DNA from: Photobacterium sp. TLY01
GTDB lineage: Bacteria; Pseudomonadota; Gammaproteobacteria; Enterobacterales; Vibrionaceae
Reading direction: 5' to 3'
DNA length: 64,000 nt
NCBI RefSeq assembly: GCF_021432065.1
Contig: NZ_CP090365.1
Location: 930,001 to 994,000, forward strand
A program made the position numbers and the translations under genes. The notes under the pieces are model-generated. The model searched no databases and was not told the origin of the DNA. It was given only the letters and a program-made list of their open reading frames with translations. Of this stretch, positions 54,051 to 61,797 are shown piece by piece. The stretch's first letter is position 1; the number at the start of each line of letters is the position of its first letter.

Positions 54051-54587
54051 ATGAAACCTATCGTTGATTTAATTAGAAAAGATCCTATTCGACTTGAAGC
54101 ACTGGAATGTGTTTATCAGCTTGAATTGCCTGAATGCTATATAGCCGCAGGTTTTGTACGAAACCTTGTTTGGGATTTCTTACATCACAAAGTAAAGCTG
54201 ACGCCATTAAATGACATTGATGTCATTTTTTTCGATGCCAATTGTTTAGATTCAGATTATGAAAAATCACTTGAACTCAAGTTGTTGGAGCAAATGCCCC
54301 AGCTCAATTGGCAAGTAAAAAATCAAGCCAAGATGTACTTACAAAATGGCGACAACCCTTACCAAAGCACATTGGATGCCATGAGCTATTGGCCTGAAAA
54401 AGAAACGGCGGTGGCTGTAAGAAAAGTCGAGCACGACGATTACGAATGTATATCAGCCTTCGGTTTTGAGAGTTTATTTCAAGGTCTCATCTCACATAAT
54501 CCTAGGCGGGCATATGAGACCTTCGAAAATCGAGTAAAGTCAAAAGGTTGGTTGGCTATGTGGCCTAACTTGAGAATTGCGCCATAA
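54051..54587 (+). CDS. Cassette nucleotidyltransferase-fold protein
   Basis: This 178-residue protein of the DUF925-type nucleotidyltransferase family has the early AAGFVRNLVWDFLH (G-x-x-R-N). The metal-binding DID motif is in LNDIDVIFFD, and FGFESLFQGLISHNPRR occurs in the C-terminal part. The ATG is 13 nt after the attC 3 core with AAGG upstream. The family's substrate is unknown. The gene is bounded by attC 3 and attC 4, hence a cassette. Confidence 0.87.
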   Translation: MKPIVDLIRKDPIRLEALECVYQLELPECYIAAGFVRNLVWDFLHHKVKLTPLNDIDVIFFDANCLDSDYEKSLELKLLEQMPQLNWQVKNQAKMYLQNGDNPYQSTLDAMSYWPEKETAVAVRKVEHDDYECISAFGFESLFQGLISHNPRRAYETFENRVKSKGWLAMWPNLRIAP

Positions 54588-54711
54588 CAAACGCCTCAAG
54601 AGTGACTGTCAACGCATGTCGTTTCCACACCCATTGAGCCGCGGTAGTTATGGCTGTTGTGTTTGAGTTTAGTGGTAGATCGTTGCCAGCCGCTTTAGGC
54701 TGGCGTTATAA
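54585..54711 (+). other. attC site 4
   Basis: This site of about 127 bp runs from TAACAAACGCCTCAAGAG to GCTTTAGGCTGGCGTTATAA. It is like attC 3 with compensating changes in the arms. It is followed after 11 nt by an IS3-family end. Confidence 0.92.
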
Positions 54712-54738
54712 GCACGTGCAATTGTAACCCTCCCTACT

Positions 54739-55560
54739 TTAATGGCAGCCTAAATTAGAGTTTTTCCTGCTTTCGTACCTTGCTAAGTATTCCCACGGGG
54801 TCAGATCATCAAGGGCATCATGAGGGCGTTCATCGTTATATTCCTTCATCCATTGTTCGGTTAACTCTCGAACTTCACTCAGCGTTTTAAAAACGTACAT
54901 ATCGAGAAGTTCTGTGCGATAGGTTCGATTAAAGCGCTCAATATATGAGTTCTCAGTGGGTTTTCCTGGTCGAATAAATTCAAGTTCAACTCGATTTTCT
55001 TCGGCCCATTCGGCTAACGCTGTGGAGATAAATTCTGGACCATTATCCATCCTGAGTTTGCCGGGCATCCCGCGCCACGCTGTGATACGCTCCAAAACCC
55101 GGATGACTCTTGGGGCTGGTAAATTTAAGTCCACTTCGATGGCTAACACTTCGCGGTTAAAATCATCGACAACATTAAACGTACGAAAACGTCTGCCGCA
55201 AGCCAGAGCGTCACTCATAAAATCAATCGACCAACAGCCGTTCACCCCGTCAGGACGTGCCAGCGTGACTGGCTCCCGTTTCGGTAACCGCTTTTTTCCT
55301 TTGCGTCTCATATTGAGCTTGAGTGAGCAGTAAACACGGTAAACGCGCTTGTGGTTCCATGGATATCCCCAGCGTCTGAGAACTTTAAATAACTTGCCAA
55401 AACCATAAGCAGGATATCGCTCTACGGCTTCTTGCAACTTGGCGATGACCTCATCATCTCGATGAGGGTCTGGTTGATATCGATAGACAGAATCACTGAT
55501 GCCAACTGCGCGGCAGGCCATTCTGAGACTGACCCGAAATTGCTGACGAACATACTCCAC
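54739..55560 (-). CDS. IS3-family OrfB
   Basis: This is the integrase half of the transposase. It has D in GCWSIDFMSDAL, D in LRMDNGPEFIS and E in NSYIERFNRTYRTELLD, with YNDERPHDALDDLTPWEYL at the end, as in IS407/IS2-type OrfB. It is probably made as a -1 fusion from orfA at an A-run (minus strand AAAAAAAG near 55598-55591). Confidence 0.92.
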   Translation of the reverse strand: MEYVRQQFRVSLRMACRAVGISDSVYRYQPDPHRDDEVIAKLQEAVERYPAYGFGKLFKVLRRWGYPWNHKRVYRVYCSLKLNMRRKGKKRLPKREPVTLARPDGVNGCWSIDFMSDALACGRRFRTFNVVDDFNREVLAIEVDLNLPAPRVIRVLERITAWRGMPGKLRMDNGPEFISTALAEWAEENRVELEFIRPGKPTENSYIERFNRTYRTELLDMYVFKTLSEVRELTEQWMKEYNDERPHDALDDLTPWEYLARYESRKNSNLGCH

Positions 55561-55583
55561 GAGTTCGCGTTTAACCGCTGGCT

Positions 55584-55853
55584 TTACAGCTTTTTTTCCA
55601 GAATATCTTTCACAATACGATGCTCAAGGCTGAGGTCAGCGAACATCTGCTTGAGTCGGCGATTTTCATCTTCAAGCTCTTTCAGCCGCTTCACATCGGA
55701 CGCTTCCATACCACCATATTTCGATTTCCAGTTGTAATAGGTAGCGTCAGAGATACCGTATTCACGACAGACTTCGTTGACCTTACGGCCAGCCTCCACT
55801 TCCTTCAGGATCTTCACGATCTGTGTTTCTGTGTAGCGTGATTTTTTCATCAT
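55584..55853 (-). CDS. IS3-family OrfA
   Basis: This 89-residue protein has a helix-turn-helix (YTETQIVKILKEVEAGRKVNEVCREYGISDATYYNWKSKYGG). A zipper follows (VKRLKELEDENRRLKQMFADLSLE). The sequence SKYGGM with RLKELEDENRRLK is typical of the IS407 group. The end KDILEKKL overlaps the slippery site. Confidence 0.92.
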   Translation of the reverse strand: MMKKSRYTETQIVKILKEVEAGRKVNEVCREYGISDATYYNWKSKYGGMEASDVKRLKELEDENRRLKQMFADLSLEHRIVKDILEKKL

Positions 55854-55931
55854 GCGTTCTCCGTTTATTTCAGTGTAAACGGAAAAGCTCTAATTACTAG
55901 CGACATGTTTTTCGGGGAGGGTTACACCATC

Positions 55932-56957
55932 ATGGACAATTTACATATTCTTGGTATCGATCTAGGCAGACATACTTTTCACTGTATCGGACATGACAAG
56001 CATGGGCATGAGGTGTGTCGTAAGAAATTCAATCGGGCTCAACTGCTTTTATGGCTCTCTAATTTACCGCAGACAACTGTGGCATTTGAGTCTTGCGGCG
56101 GCGCGCATTGGTTAGCCCGAAAATGTGAAAGTTACGGGCACGAAGCAAAACTCATCCCACCTCAATATGTAAAGCCTTATGTGAAATCAAATAAAAACGA
56201 TTTCATTGATGCGGCGGCGATTGCTGAAGCTGCATCCCGTCCATCAATGCGCTTTGCTGCCGTGAAGTCAGAAAACGCCCAGATCATCAGTACCATAAAT
56301 CGAGCAAGAGAGGCGTATATCAAAGAACGTACGGCGACCATGCTCAGAATTGGTGGAATTCTTGTTGAATTCGGACTCAGTCTTCCCAACGGTCATTCAA
56401 CGATGAAAAAGTTATTTCAATGGATTGCAGAGCAAAATCAATCACTGCCTCAAGCTTTACTCTTGGAGTTAAAAGAACTTCACGAGCACTACCTGTACCT
56501 CACTGAGCACGTTCAGAAGCAAGAACAGAAATTAATCCAAATGACCTCTGATAATGAAATCGGTGAATTGCTTATGACTATCCCTGGTGTTGCTCATATC
56601 ACAGCGAGCTCATGCTTGGCTGAGATTGCCTCTCCGGGAAATTTCAAGTGTGGCCGTGATATGGCAGCATGGATAGGATTGGTTCCGAGACAGTACTCTA
56701 CAGGTGGGAAAACCACATTATTAGGGATAAGCAAGCGGGGTAATAAAAAACTCAGAACATTATTTATTCATTGCGCCCGTGCTGTCTTATCTAAGCCAGA
56801 AACAACGGGAAAATGCTTCGAACCCTGGCTCAGTAATCTGAGGGCAAGCAAACCTTTTAATGTCGTTGTTGTCGCACTGGCTAACAAGTTAGTGCGGATC
56901 GCCTGGGCTGTGATGAATTCACACCGAGCGTTCAACGCCAACAACCTTGCTTGCTAA
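55932..56957 (+). CDS. IS1111-type transposase, second type
   Basis: This 341-residue DEDD transposase has D in LGIDLGRHTFH, E in VAFESCGGAHWLARK and D in KSNKNDFIDAAAIAEA. The C-terminal domain includes TIPGVAHITASSCLAEI and MAAWIGLVPRQYSTGGK. The ATG at 55932 (MDNLHILG) is chosen; the frame to 55905 starts inside the IS3-family end. The coding frame is intact, but its own upstream region has been replaced, so expression depends on outward transcription from the neighbour. Confidence 0.9.
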   Translation: MDNLHILGIDLGRHTFHCIGHDKHGHEVCRKKFNRAQLLLWLSNLPQTTVAFESCGGAHWLARKCESYGHEAKLIPPQYVKPYVKSNKNDFIDAAAIAEAASRPSMRFAAVKSENAQIISTINRAREAYIKERTATMLRIGGILVEFGLSLPNGHSTMKKLFQWIAEQNQSLPQALLLELKELHEHYLYLTEHVQKQEQKLIQMTSDNEIGELLMTIPGVAHITASSCLAEIASPGNFKCGRDMAAWIGLVPRQYSTGGKTTLLGISKRGNKKLRTLFIHCARAVLSKPETTGKCFEPWLSNLRASKPFNVVVVALANKLVRIAWAVMNSHRAFNANNLAC

Positions 56958-57189
56958 TAAACTCATTCACCCATTTTGCAATGACAATGATGACGATAAC
57001 GGTACATCGGCCAGATAGATAACCTGATGGCACAAATAGCACTGAGATGCTTGTACTCTTTTAAGGATTATCTGGCGCAGATATCATCGTGGAGCTGGAA
57101 TGCGAGAGAGCTTCCAAGAGAGACTCCGAATACATTAGCGCAAACCACTCCCGTTAAAATTGTAGTTGCAAAAACGGGGCGGACCATAC
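56958..57189 (+). ncRNA. Candidate guide RNA of the second IS1111-type element
   Basis: This is the noncoding tail after the transposase. It contains GGCACAA at 57029-57035, the reverse complement of the right flank TTGTGCC at 57191-57197. That is the arrangement of a right-target guide. The matching left guide cannot be tested because the left flank is lost. RNA ends unknown. Confidence 0.45.
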
Positions 57190-57459
57190 ATTGTGCCAGC
57201 AAAGAGTAACTGGCGCGCATCCTGCGGTGCTGAGAAAAACACCGAACTCAAGCGCGACATGCAATCCGCAAGAATTGATGTCCTTTTAAAGTGGTTCGTG
57301 GATTAACACCTTGCTTTGGTGATCTTCACCGTGGATACTGAAATTATGATTAGGCTAAATCAATGCCATAGACAAAATGTGACATGGTGGCCTCCGATAA
57401 TTTCGTAGTCAGACTTACCAAGCGTGGCAGAGCCTGATGAGGGGGAGTCCATGTCATTC
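57190..57459. repeat. Composite repeat copy 1 with IS1111 right-end remnant
   Basis: The first part (to about 57260) is the TGTGCCAGCAAAGAGTAACTGG..CTCAAGCGCGACAT repeat. After a short spacer comes a right-end fragment (about 57297-57459) of an IS1111 element like that at 52071, including its transposase start region and the GGGGGAGTCCA end. It abuts a cassette core GTTATAT at 57460. The transposase remnant is frameshifted. Confidence 0.85.
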
Positions 57460-57487
57460 GTTATATGTTTTTAGCATTGGAGAAATT

Positions 57488-57859
57488 GTGGAAATTTTGA
57501 TTGAGCAGGAAATAGCCTTACATCAATACGAAACTAGGCAAAATCTTGATGAAGTAACAAGGTTACTTCATCCGAGTTTCAAAGAGGTTGGTCGTTCTGG
57601 ACGTACTTTTGGCTATGCATCTATCGTAGAAATGATGCAAAGTGAAGAGCCTTCACGTGGTTATATTCACTCACAGGAATACGATTGTATTCAGCTGGAG
57701 CCTTACGTTCAGTTACTTTTGTATAAATCTGCTTGGGTATCTGAAACGGGCGAGATCGGAGCTTTTTCTAAGCGCTCTTCTATCTGGGTGTTCACTGGGA
57801 AAAATTGGCAAATGAAATACCACCAAGGAACGCCATGCCCAGAATTTGAACTTGTGTAA
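57488..57859 (+). CDS. SnoaL-like/DUF4440 protein in cassette context
   Basis: This 123-residue NTF2-like protein runs from IEQEIALHQYETRQNLDEVTRLLHPSFKEVGRSGRTFGY to SSIWVFTGKNWQMKYHQGTPCP, the usual DUF4440 pattern. The start is GTG at 57488 with TTGGAG upstream, 28 nt after a GTTATAT core. The frame also continues back into the IS remnant (57437) but that start is artificial. No attC follows, so it is a decayed or truncated cassette. Confidence 0.77.
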   Translation: MEILIEQEIALHQYETRQNLDEVTRLLHPSFKEVGRSGRTFGYASIVEMMQSEEPSRGYIHSQEYDCIQLEPYVQLLLYKSAWVSETGEIGAFSKRSSIWVFTGKNWQMKYHQGTPCPEFELV

Positions 57860-57922
57860 TCTTGATTTGGACAAAAGATAATTTGCTGGCCGAGTTATCC
57901 GCAACGCAGGGTATTTCGTTAA

Positions 57923-58069
57923 GCATCCTGTGAACATGAGCGACGAAGAATACATCGTGAAAAACGCAAGCGTGCCGTAGATGTTGCAAGCGCAATCCTT
58001 AATGGTTCTATTCATTACATTGACGGTGCAATTGAGTTGTCTGCTTTGCGGTTTGAGGTGTGGAAGTAG
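57923..58069 (+). pseudogene. Gene remnant, C-terminal fragment
   Basis: This open stretch ends in REKRKRAVDVASAILNG, SIHYIDGAIELSALRFEVWK and a stop, which reads like the C-terminus of a helical protein. No start or N-terminal part is present. TAACAAGCGAATGCGCC at 58081 after it looks like the first arm of a damaged attC. The rest of the gap 57860-58145 is otherwise empty. Confidence 0.45.
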
Positions 58070-58145
58070 AAATAGACGTCTAACAAGCGAATGCGCCGGC
58101 GTGTTGAAGCGTGAGATTTGCGGAATATCGGTAAGGAGATAAAAA

Positions 58146-58622
58146 TTGAGCAATATGTTAGAGGAAGGGAAAGAGATCTTGTCACAGCAATCTTTCAGTT
58201 TGCTTTTGGGGGCAAGGCTGGAAGTTTTTGAGGCAGGCACTGCTGAATTGAGCCTTAAGATGAGAGATGATCTCAAGCAAAACAATGGATTTGCGCATGG
58301 TGGTGTCGTTAGCTATTTAGCTGATAACTGTATAACCTTTGCCGGAGCATCAGTACTGGGAAGCTGTGTCACTTCAGAATATAAAGTGAACTATGTCAGG
58401 CCAGCCATCGGAGAGAGATTGGTTGCCCGGTCGACAGTATTATACTCAGGAAAGCGTCAAGCTACCTGTGAGTGCAAGGTATATGCGAAAACAGATAACG
58501 AAGAAAAACTGGTTGCGGTTTCTCTTGGAACAATCAACAAGATTGATGCATGTAAATTTAACCAAGCCAAACACAGCGACGCCTTTTCGTTGCACGACAA
58601 AGCCGCACGTGATGGCGGCTGA
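58146..58622 (+). CDS. PaaI-type hot-dog thioesterase
   Basis: This 158-residue acyl-CoA thioesterase of the PaaI/4HBT family has the core NNGFAHGGVVSYLADNCITFAG, including the HGG motif and the later acidic residue. It continues TSEYKVNYVRPAIGERLVARSTVLYSGKR. The start is TTG at 58146, spaced correctly from AAGGAG; an ATG at 58155 is the alternative. It probably forms an operon with the ABM gene 31 nt downstream. Confidence 0.85.
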   Translation: MSNMLEEGKEILSQQSFSLLLGARLEVFEAGTAELSLKMRDDLKQNNGFAHGGVVSYLADNCITFAGASVLGSCVTSEYKVNYVRPAIGERLVARSTVLYSGKRQATCECKVYAKTDNEEKLVAVSLGTINKIDACKFNQAKHSDAFSLHDKAARDGG

Positions 58623-58653
58623 TAGCTCACGTCAGATGACAGGGGAGATAAAA

Positions 58654-58950
58654 ATGTTAAATGTCCATCCTTTCGTAATTGCAAAAATTACTCCTAAGAC
58701 AGAATATTTTGAACAAGCTAAAGGTGAATTATTGGGAATGCTTGAGGCCACAAGAAATGAGGTGGGGTGTATCCAATTCGAATTGCATGAATCAGATTGT
58801 GGCAGATATATTTATCTTTATGAAGAATGGAAGAACAAAGCTGCATTGGAAAATCATCATCAAGAACAACATACTCAATCGGTCGCTCAAAAATTCGAGA
58901 ACTGGCTGGCGGCTCCAACGGAAGTGGCGTTCATGACTAAGTTAGCATAA
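58654..58950 (+). CDS. ABM-family (YgiN-like) monooxygenase
   Basis: This 98-residue single ABM domain matches putative quinol or antibiotic-biosynthesis monooxygenases: HPFVIAKITPKTEYFEQAKGELLGMLEATRNEVGCIQFELH, then IYLYEEWKNKAALENHHQ with the family's late histidines. The ATG at 58654 has GGGGAGAT upstream; the longer frame to 58393 overlaps the thioesterase gene. Confidence 0.85.
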   Translation: MLNVHPFVIAKITPKTEYFEQAKGELLGMLEATRNEVGCIQFELHESDCGRYIYLYEEWKNKAALENHHQEQHTQSVAQKFENWLAAPTEVAFMTKLA

Positions 58951-59085
58951 TGAACTTAAGCATGATTCTTAACATTGAATTGATAGGTTCGCCTCTGTTA
59001 TTGAAAATTCGAAGAAACCCTGTTTGGGATGTATTTAAACAGAAGCATTGAGTCGTTGGAGCCAAAGTGACATTGAAGGCATTTC

Positions 59086-59350
59086 TGGTTACGCTTTGTG
59101 CCAGCAAAGAGTAACTGGCGCGCATCCTGCGGTGCTGAGAAAAACACCGAACTCAAGCGCGACATACAATCCGCAAGAATTGATGTCCTTTTAAAGTGGT
59201 TCGTGATCAACAACTTGCTTTGGTGATCTTCACCTTGGATACTGACACTATGTTTGGCTAAATCAATGCCATAGACAAATTGTGACATAGTGGCCTCCGG
59301 TCATTTCGTAGTCAGACTTATCAAGTGTGGCAGAGCCTGATGAGGGGAAG
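59086..59350. repeat. Composite repeat copy 2 with IS1111 right-end remnant
   Basis: It has the same two-part structure as 57190-57459: the GGTTACGCTTTGTGCC..GCGCGACAT repeat (59086-59165), a spacer, then an IS1111 right-end fragment (about 59205-59350). On the minus strand that fragment encodes MSQFVYGIDLAKHSVSIQGE before decaying. The repeat-IS junction is at the same base as in copy 1. Confidence 0.85.
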
Positions 59351-59381
59351 TTTGTGTTATTTTTATGTGTAAGAGGTATGG

Positions 59382-59777
59382 ATGAAAGGTTTTAAGTTGG
59401 TGTTGTTATTTTTATTGCCTGTTATTATCGTAGGTAAAGAATATCTCCCTAGCTTTATGGAAAATCAGCAATTAGAAGACTTAAAAGAACAGTTTCAGAG
59501 TCTTTTATTTGATCAAGATAGCAAAGTAAAAGTTACTTCAATAAGAATGGAAGATAACGTTATAGCGCTAAAGGTTAATGTTTTAAATGTGGAGCTAAAC
59601 GAAAAAAATAAGGAATCTATCTCCCGAAACTCGAGGGAATTACTGCCTGGTAAAATATGCAATAGTGCAGGGTTGAGTGAATGGTTAGCGAATGGTAAGT
59701 GGATTTCAATTGATGTCACAGCTAACGGAACCAAGGCTGTAACTAATGTTAGAGTTACTTACGAAAATTGCACATAA
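59382..59777 (+). CDS. Membrane-anchored or secreted hypothetical cassette protein
   Basis: This 131-residue protein has an N-terminal hydrophobic segment (about 4-18) that is a signal peptide or anchor. The body is AT-rich in codon use and charged, and two cysteines (GKICNSAG and YENCT) could form a disulfide. I do not recognise it. Its stop TAACAGACGGCTCAAGAG opens a truncated attC, so it is a cassette gene. AAGAGG precedes the ATG. Confidence 0.68.
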   Translation: MKGFKLVLLFLLPVIIVGKEYLPSFMENQQLEDLKEQFQSLLFDQDSKVKVTSIRMEDNVIALKVNVLNVELNEKNKESISRNSRELLPGKICNSAGLSEWLANGKWISIDVTANGTKAVTNVRVTYENCT

Positions 59778-59815
59778 CAGACGGCTCAAGAGTTACTGTG
59801 ACTTGAACCCGATGA
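59775..59815 (+). other. Truncated attC remnant
   Basis: TAACAGACGGCTCAAGAGTTACTGTGACTTG resembles the left arm of attC 3 and 4 (TAACAAACGCCTCAAGAGAGACTGTCAAC). The right arm is absent. The DNA up to 60113 shows no supported gene. Confidence 0.6.
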
Positions 59816-60113
59816 AGCGTGAAAATCGCTACACAAATTGCAGCGATGACATGAAGATCATTGATTGCCTCCACTCTATTTTAGTTTTAGGAAAGACGAG
59901 CCAGTATTAGAAATTTCACAGATGATGCGAAGTAATCGGTTCAGTATGAATCTCCATTCTTTGTTAGTGCTATTCGCCGCATTGTTCTGTGAAGGACTCT
60001 CTGTTTATCATTTTATGGACTTAAAAGCATGGCGTGAATTGTTTATTGTAATTGTATCCACTCAGGGACAACTCTCCGTTTTTCCCTTCTTATAGACTAA
60101 AAGGCAAAACAAT

Positions 60114-60863
60114 ATGAATAATTTCAATCGCTTTCAAGGCAAGGTCGCTTTCATTCAGGGGGGTAGCAGAGGCATTGGCGCTGCAATTGTTGAGAGGTTG
60201 GCATTAGAAGGAGCATCGGTTGCTTTCACTTATGTTTCGTCTGACAGCAAAGCAAAAGCACTTGCCGATCATCTGATATCGAAAGGTGGAAAGGTTATCG
60301 CAATTAAAGCCGATAGCACTAAACCCGAAGACGTCAGAAACGCAATCGAACAAACTATCCATCAGTTTGATCAGCTGGATATCCTCATAAACAATTCCGG
60401 CGTTTTGGTCTGGGACAATATCGAAAACTTAACCATGGATGATTGGGAGAAGACGGTGAATACTAATGTAAGAAGTATATTTGTTGCCAGCCAGGAAGCC
60501 GCTAAGTTGATGAATAAAAATGGTAGAATTATCAATATCAGCAGCACAAATGCTCAGCGAATTCCATTTGTTGGGGGAGCTCTATATGGTATGAGTAAAG
60601 CGGCTCTCACCGGTTTAGTGAAAGCACTTTCTCGAGACTTAGGCCACAGAGGAATTACGGTAAATAATATTCTGCCAGGTCCTGTAGATACAGACTTGAA
60701 TCCGGATAATGGTGATACGTCTGAATCGATGAAAGCGATCGTAGCTTTGGGACGTTATGGACAAGCAGTAGAAATTGCACACTTGGTTGCATTTATTGCC
60801 AGTGACGAAGCAAGCTATATTACGGGTGCAGACTTAATGATAGATGGTGGCTTTTCTGCTTAA
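60114..60863 (+). CDS. SDR-family oxidoreductase (FabG-like)
   Basis: This is a 249-residue classical short-chain dehydrogenase. It has cofactor motif GGSRGIGAAI, NNSG in ILINNSGVLVWDN, catalytic Ser in NISSTNAQR, YxxxK in LYGMSKAAL, and the C-terminal GADLMIDGGFSA. The residues after beta-2 (TYVSSDSKAK) suggest NADPH preference. It is a single gene following the cassette region, with no attC after it. Substrate unknown. Confidence 0.9.
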   Translation: MNNFNRFQGKVAFIQGGSRGIGAAIVERLALEGASVAFTYVSSDSKAKALADHLISKGGKVIAIKADSTKPEDVRNAIEQTIHQFDQLDILINNSGVLVWDNIENLTMDDWEKTVNTNVRSIFVASQEAAKLMNKNGRIINISSTNAQRIPFVGGALYGMSKAALTGLVKALSRDLGHRGITVNNILPGPVDTDLNPDNGDTSESMKAIVALGRYGQAVEIAHLVAFIASDEASYITGADLMIDGGFSA

Positions 60864-60902
60864 TCACGTTATTTTCCAAAACTCGGAATGCTGAGAACTC
60901 CC

Positions 60903-60979
60903 AGGGAAAAATTCAGGACGAATTTTCAGGTTGTCGGCGTCGGGAGCGCCTACAACCGGCCCGGATAACACCAAAGAAT
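60903..60979. repeat. 127-bp repeat, partial inverted copy 3
   Basis: This is the reverse complement of the 3' portion of the repeat at 48682 and 48944 (from AGGGAAAAATTCAGGACG to CACCAAAGAAT). It is joined directly to another repeat at 60981. Confidence 0.85.
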
Positions 60980-60980
60980 T

Positions 60981-61060
60981 AGGTTACGCTTTGTGTCGGC
61001 AAAGCGTAATTGGCGCATATAGCACGATGTTGAAACAGGTGCCGGACTCAAGCGCGACAT
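60981..61060. repeat. Third copy of the GGTTACGCTTTGTG repeat
   Basis: It starts GGTTACGCTTTGTGTCGGCAAAGCGTAA and ends CTCAAGCGCGACAT, homologous to 59086-59165 and 57190-57260 but without an attached IS remnant. Its first 30 bases are an inverted repeat (TTACGCTTTG/CAAAGCGTAA). Confidence 0.85.
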
Positions 61061-61133
61061 ACCAATAACGTTTTTGAAATTGCACTCGCGAACAACGTTA
61101 TCAAATCACACCAAACCGAAAGGGCAATCACTC

Positions 61134-61793
61134 CTACATCCCGTAATAGGTCGACAGATACACAAGGATGGCTTCGCGATCGTCAGGCGCCAGCTCATCC
61201 ATCCCTTGTTCCTCAACCATCCATGTTAATAACTCATCCCACCTTTCTTTGCTGAGTCCTTGTTGCGTAACGAGGTGAAGAGAGTGGCAGGCGGAACAGG
61301 CGGACGCCACCAGCGCCATGTTTTCTCCCGGTGCCAGAATACCTTCACCGGGCGATTTTACCGGATCGCCAGCCGACTCAGTGATCCAATCCGGCGGCGT
61401 CGGGTTTTTAGTTGCCAGCCAGGCAATGATGGCAGCACGTGCCCCCGGGTCTTTTACGCCGGGAAAAACCATCTTGGTGCCGGGTGCAAACTCAGAAGGG
61501 GAGGCCAAAAACGCATCAAGTTTTGCGGCATCCCACTGTCCCTGATGCTGCTTGAGCGCCTCGCTGTATTGGAAGCCTTCAGCACTGGCGATATTGCGTT
61601 CGGCTAAACCCCAGAGTGGCGGCCCGATGGCCGTCACTCCGTTCGGTTCGACCTGATGGCAGGCTTTGCAGACCAAGGCTTGTTGTTCGCCTGCGGCAAT
61701 CAGGGTTTCATCGGCAGAAAGCGGCAGGCTGCTAAACAGAAGCAGAGAAAATGAGAGCGGGATAACCCGCTCGATGAAGCTTGCCCGATTCAT
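61134..61793 (-). CDS. Dihaem cytochrome c, partner of the molybdoenzyme
   Basis: This is a 219-residue periplasmic c-type cytochrome with a signal peptide and two haem motifs, CKACH (about 37) and CSACH (about 160). Methionines in KMVFPGV and later are candidate sixth ligands. It starts 4 nt after the stop of the molybdoenzyme gene, so it is the likely electron acceptor, like SorB. The two-haem arrangement differs from the single haem of the classical SorB. Confidence 0.88.
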   Translation of the reverse strand: MNRASFIERVIPLSFSLLLFSSLPLSADETLIAAGEQQALVCKACHQVEPNGVTAIGPPLWGLAERNIASAEGFQYSEALKQHQGQWDAAKLDAFLASPSEFAPGTKMVFPGVKDPGARAAIIAWLATKNPTPPDWITESAGDPVKSPGEGILAPGENMALVASACSACHSLHLVTQQGLSKERWDELLTWMVEEQGMDELAPDDREAILVYLSTYYGM

Positions 61794-61797
61794 GTGG

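Larger units (their letters stand above)
54723..55926 (-). mobile_element. IS3-family element (IS407-like)
   Basis: This element of about 1.2 kb has 12-bp terminal repeats TGTAACCCTCCC at both ends (the right one inverted). orfA and orfB are on the minus strand. Flanking trinucleotides (AAT left, CCA right) do not match, so no target duplication remains. It ends 5 nt before the start codon of the next transposase, so it has replaced that element's left end and promoter. Confidence 0.9.
55927..57189 (+). mobile_element. Second IS1111-type element, left end lost
   Basis: It consists of the transposase at 55932 plus a noncoding tail to about 57189. The right flank continues in a dispersed repeat whose other copies are at 59086 and 60981. 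No left inverted repeat is found because the IS3-family element abuts it. It differs from the attC-inserted IS1111 in sequence and target. Confidence 0.8.

Noticed and set aside
57027-57209. 60-codon frame in the tail of the second IS1111-type element
   Set aside because: It overlaps the region expected to encode the element's guide RNA, runs into the flanking repeat, and shows no RBS or recognisable protein.
59865-60095. 76-codon frame before the SDR gene
   Set aside because: The first half has no protein-like pattern, no RBS is present, and it lies in decayed DNA after a truncated attC; at most a remnant.
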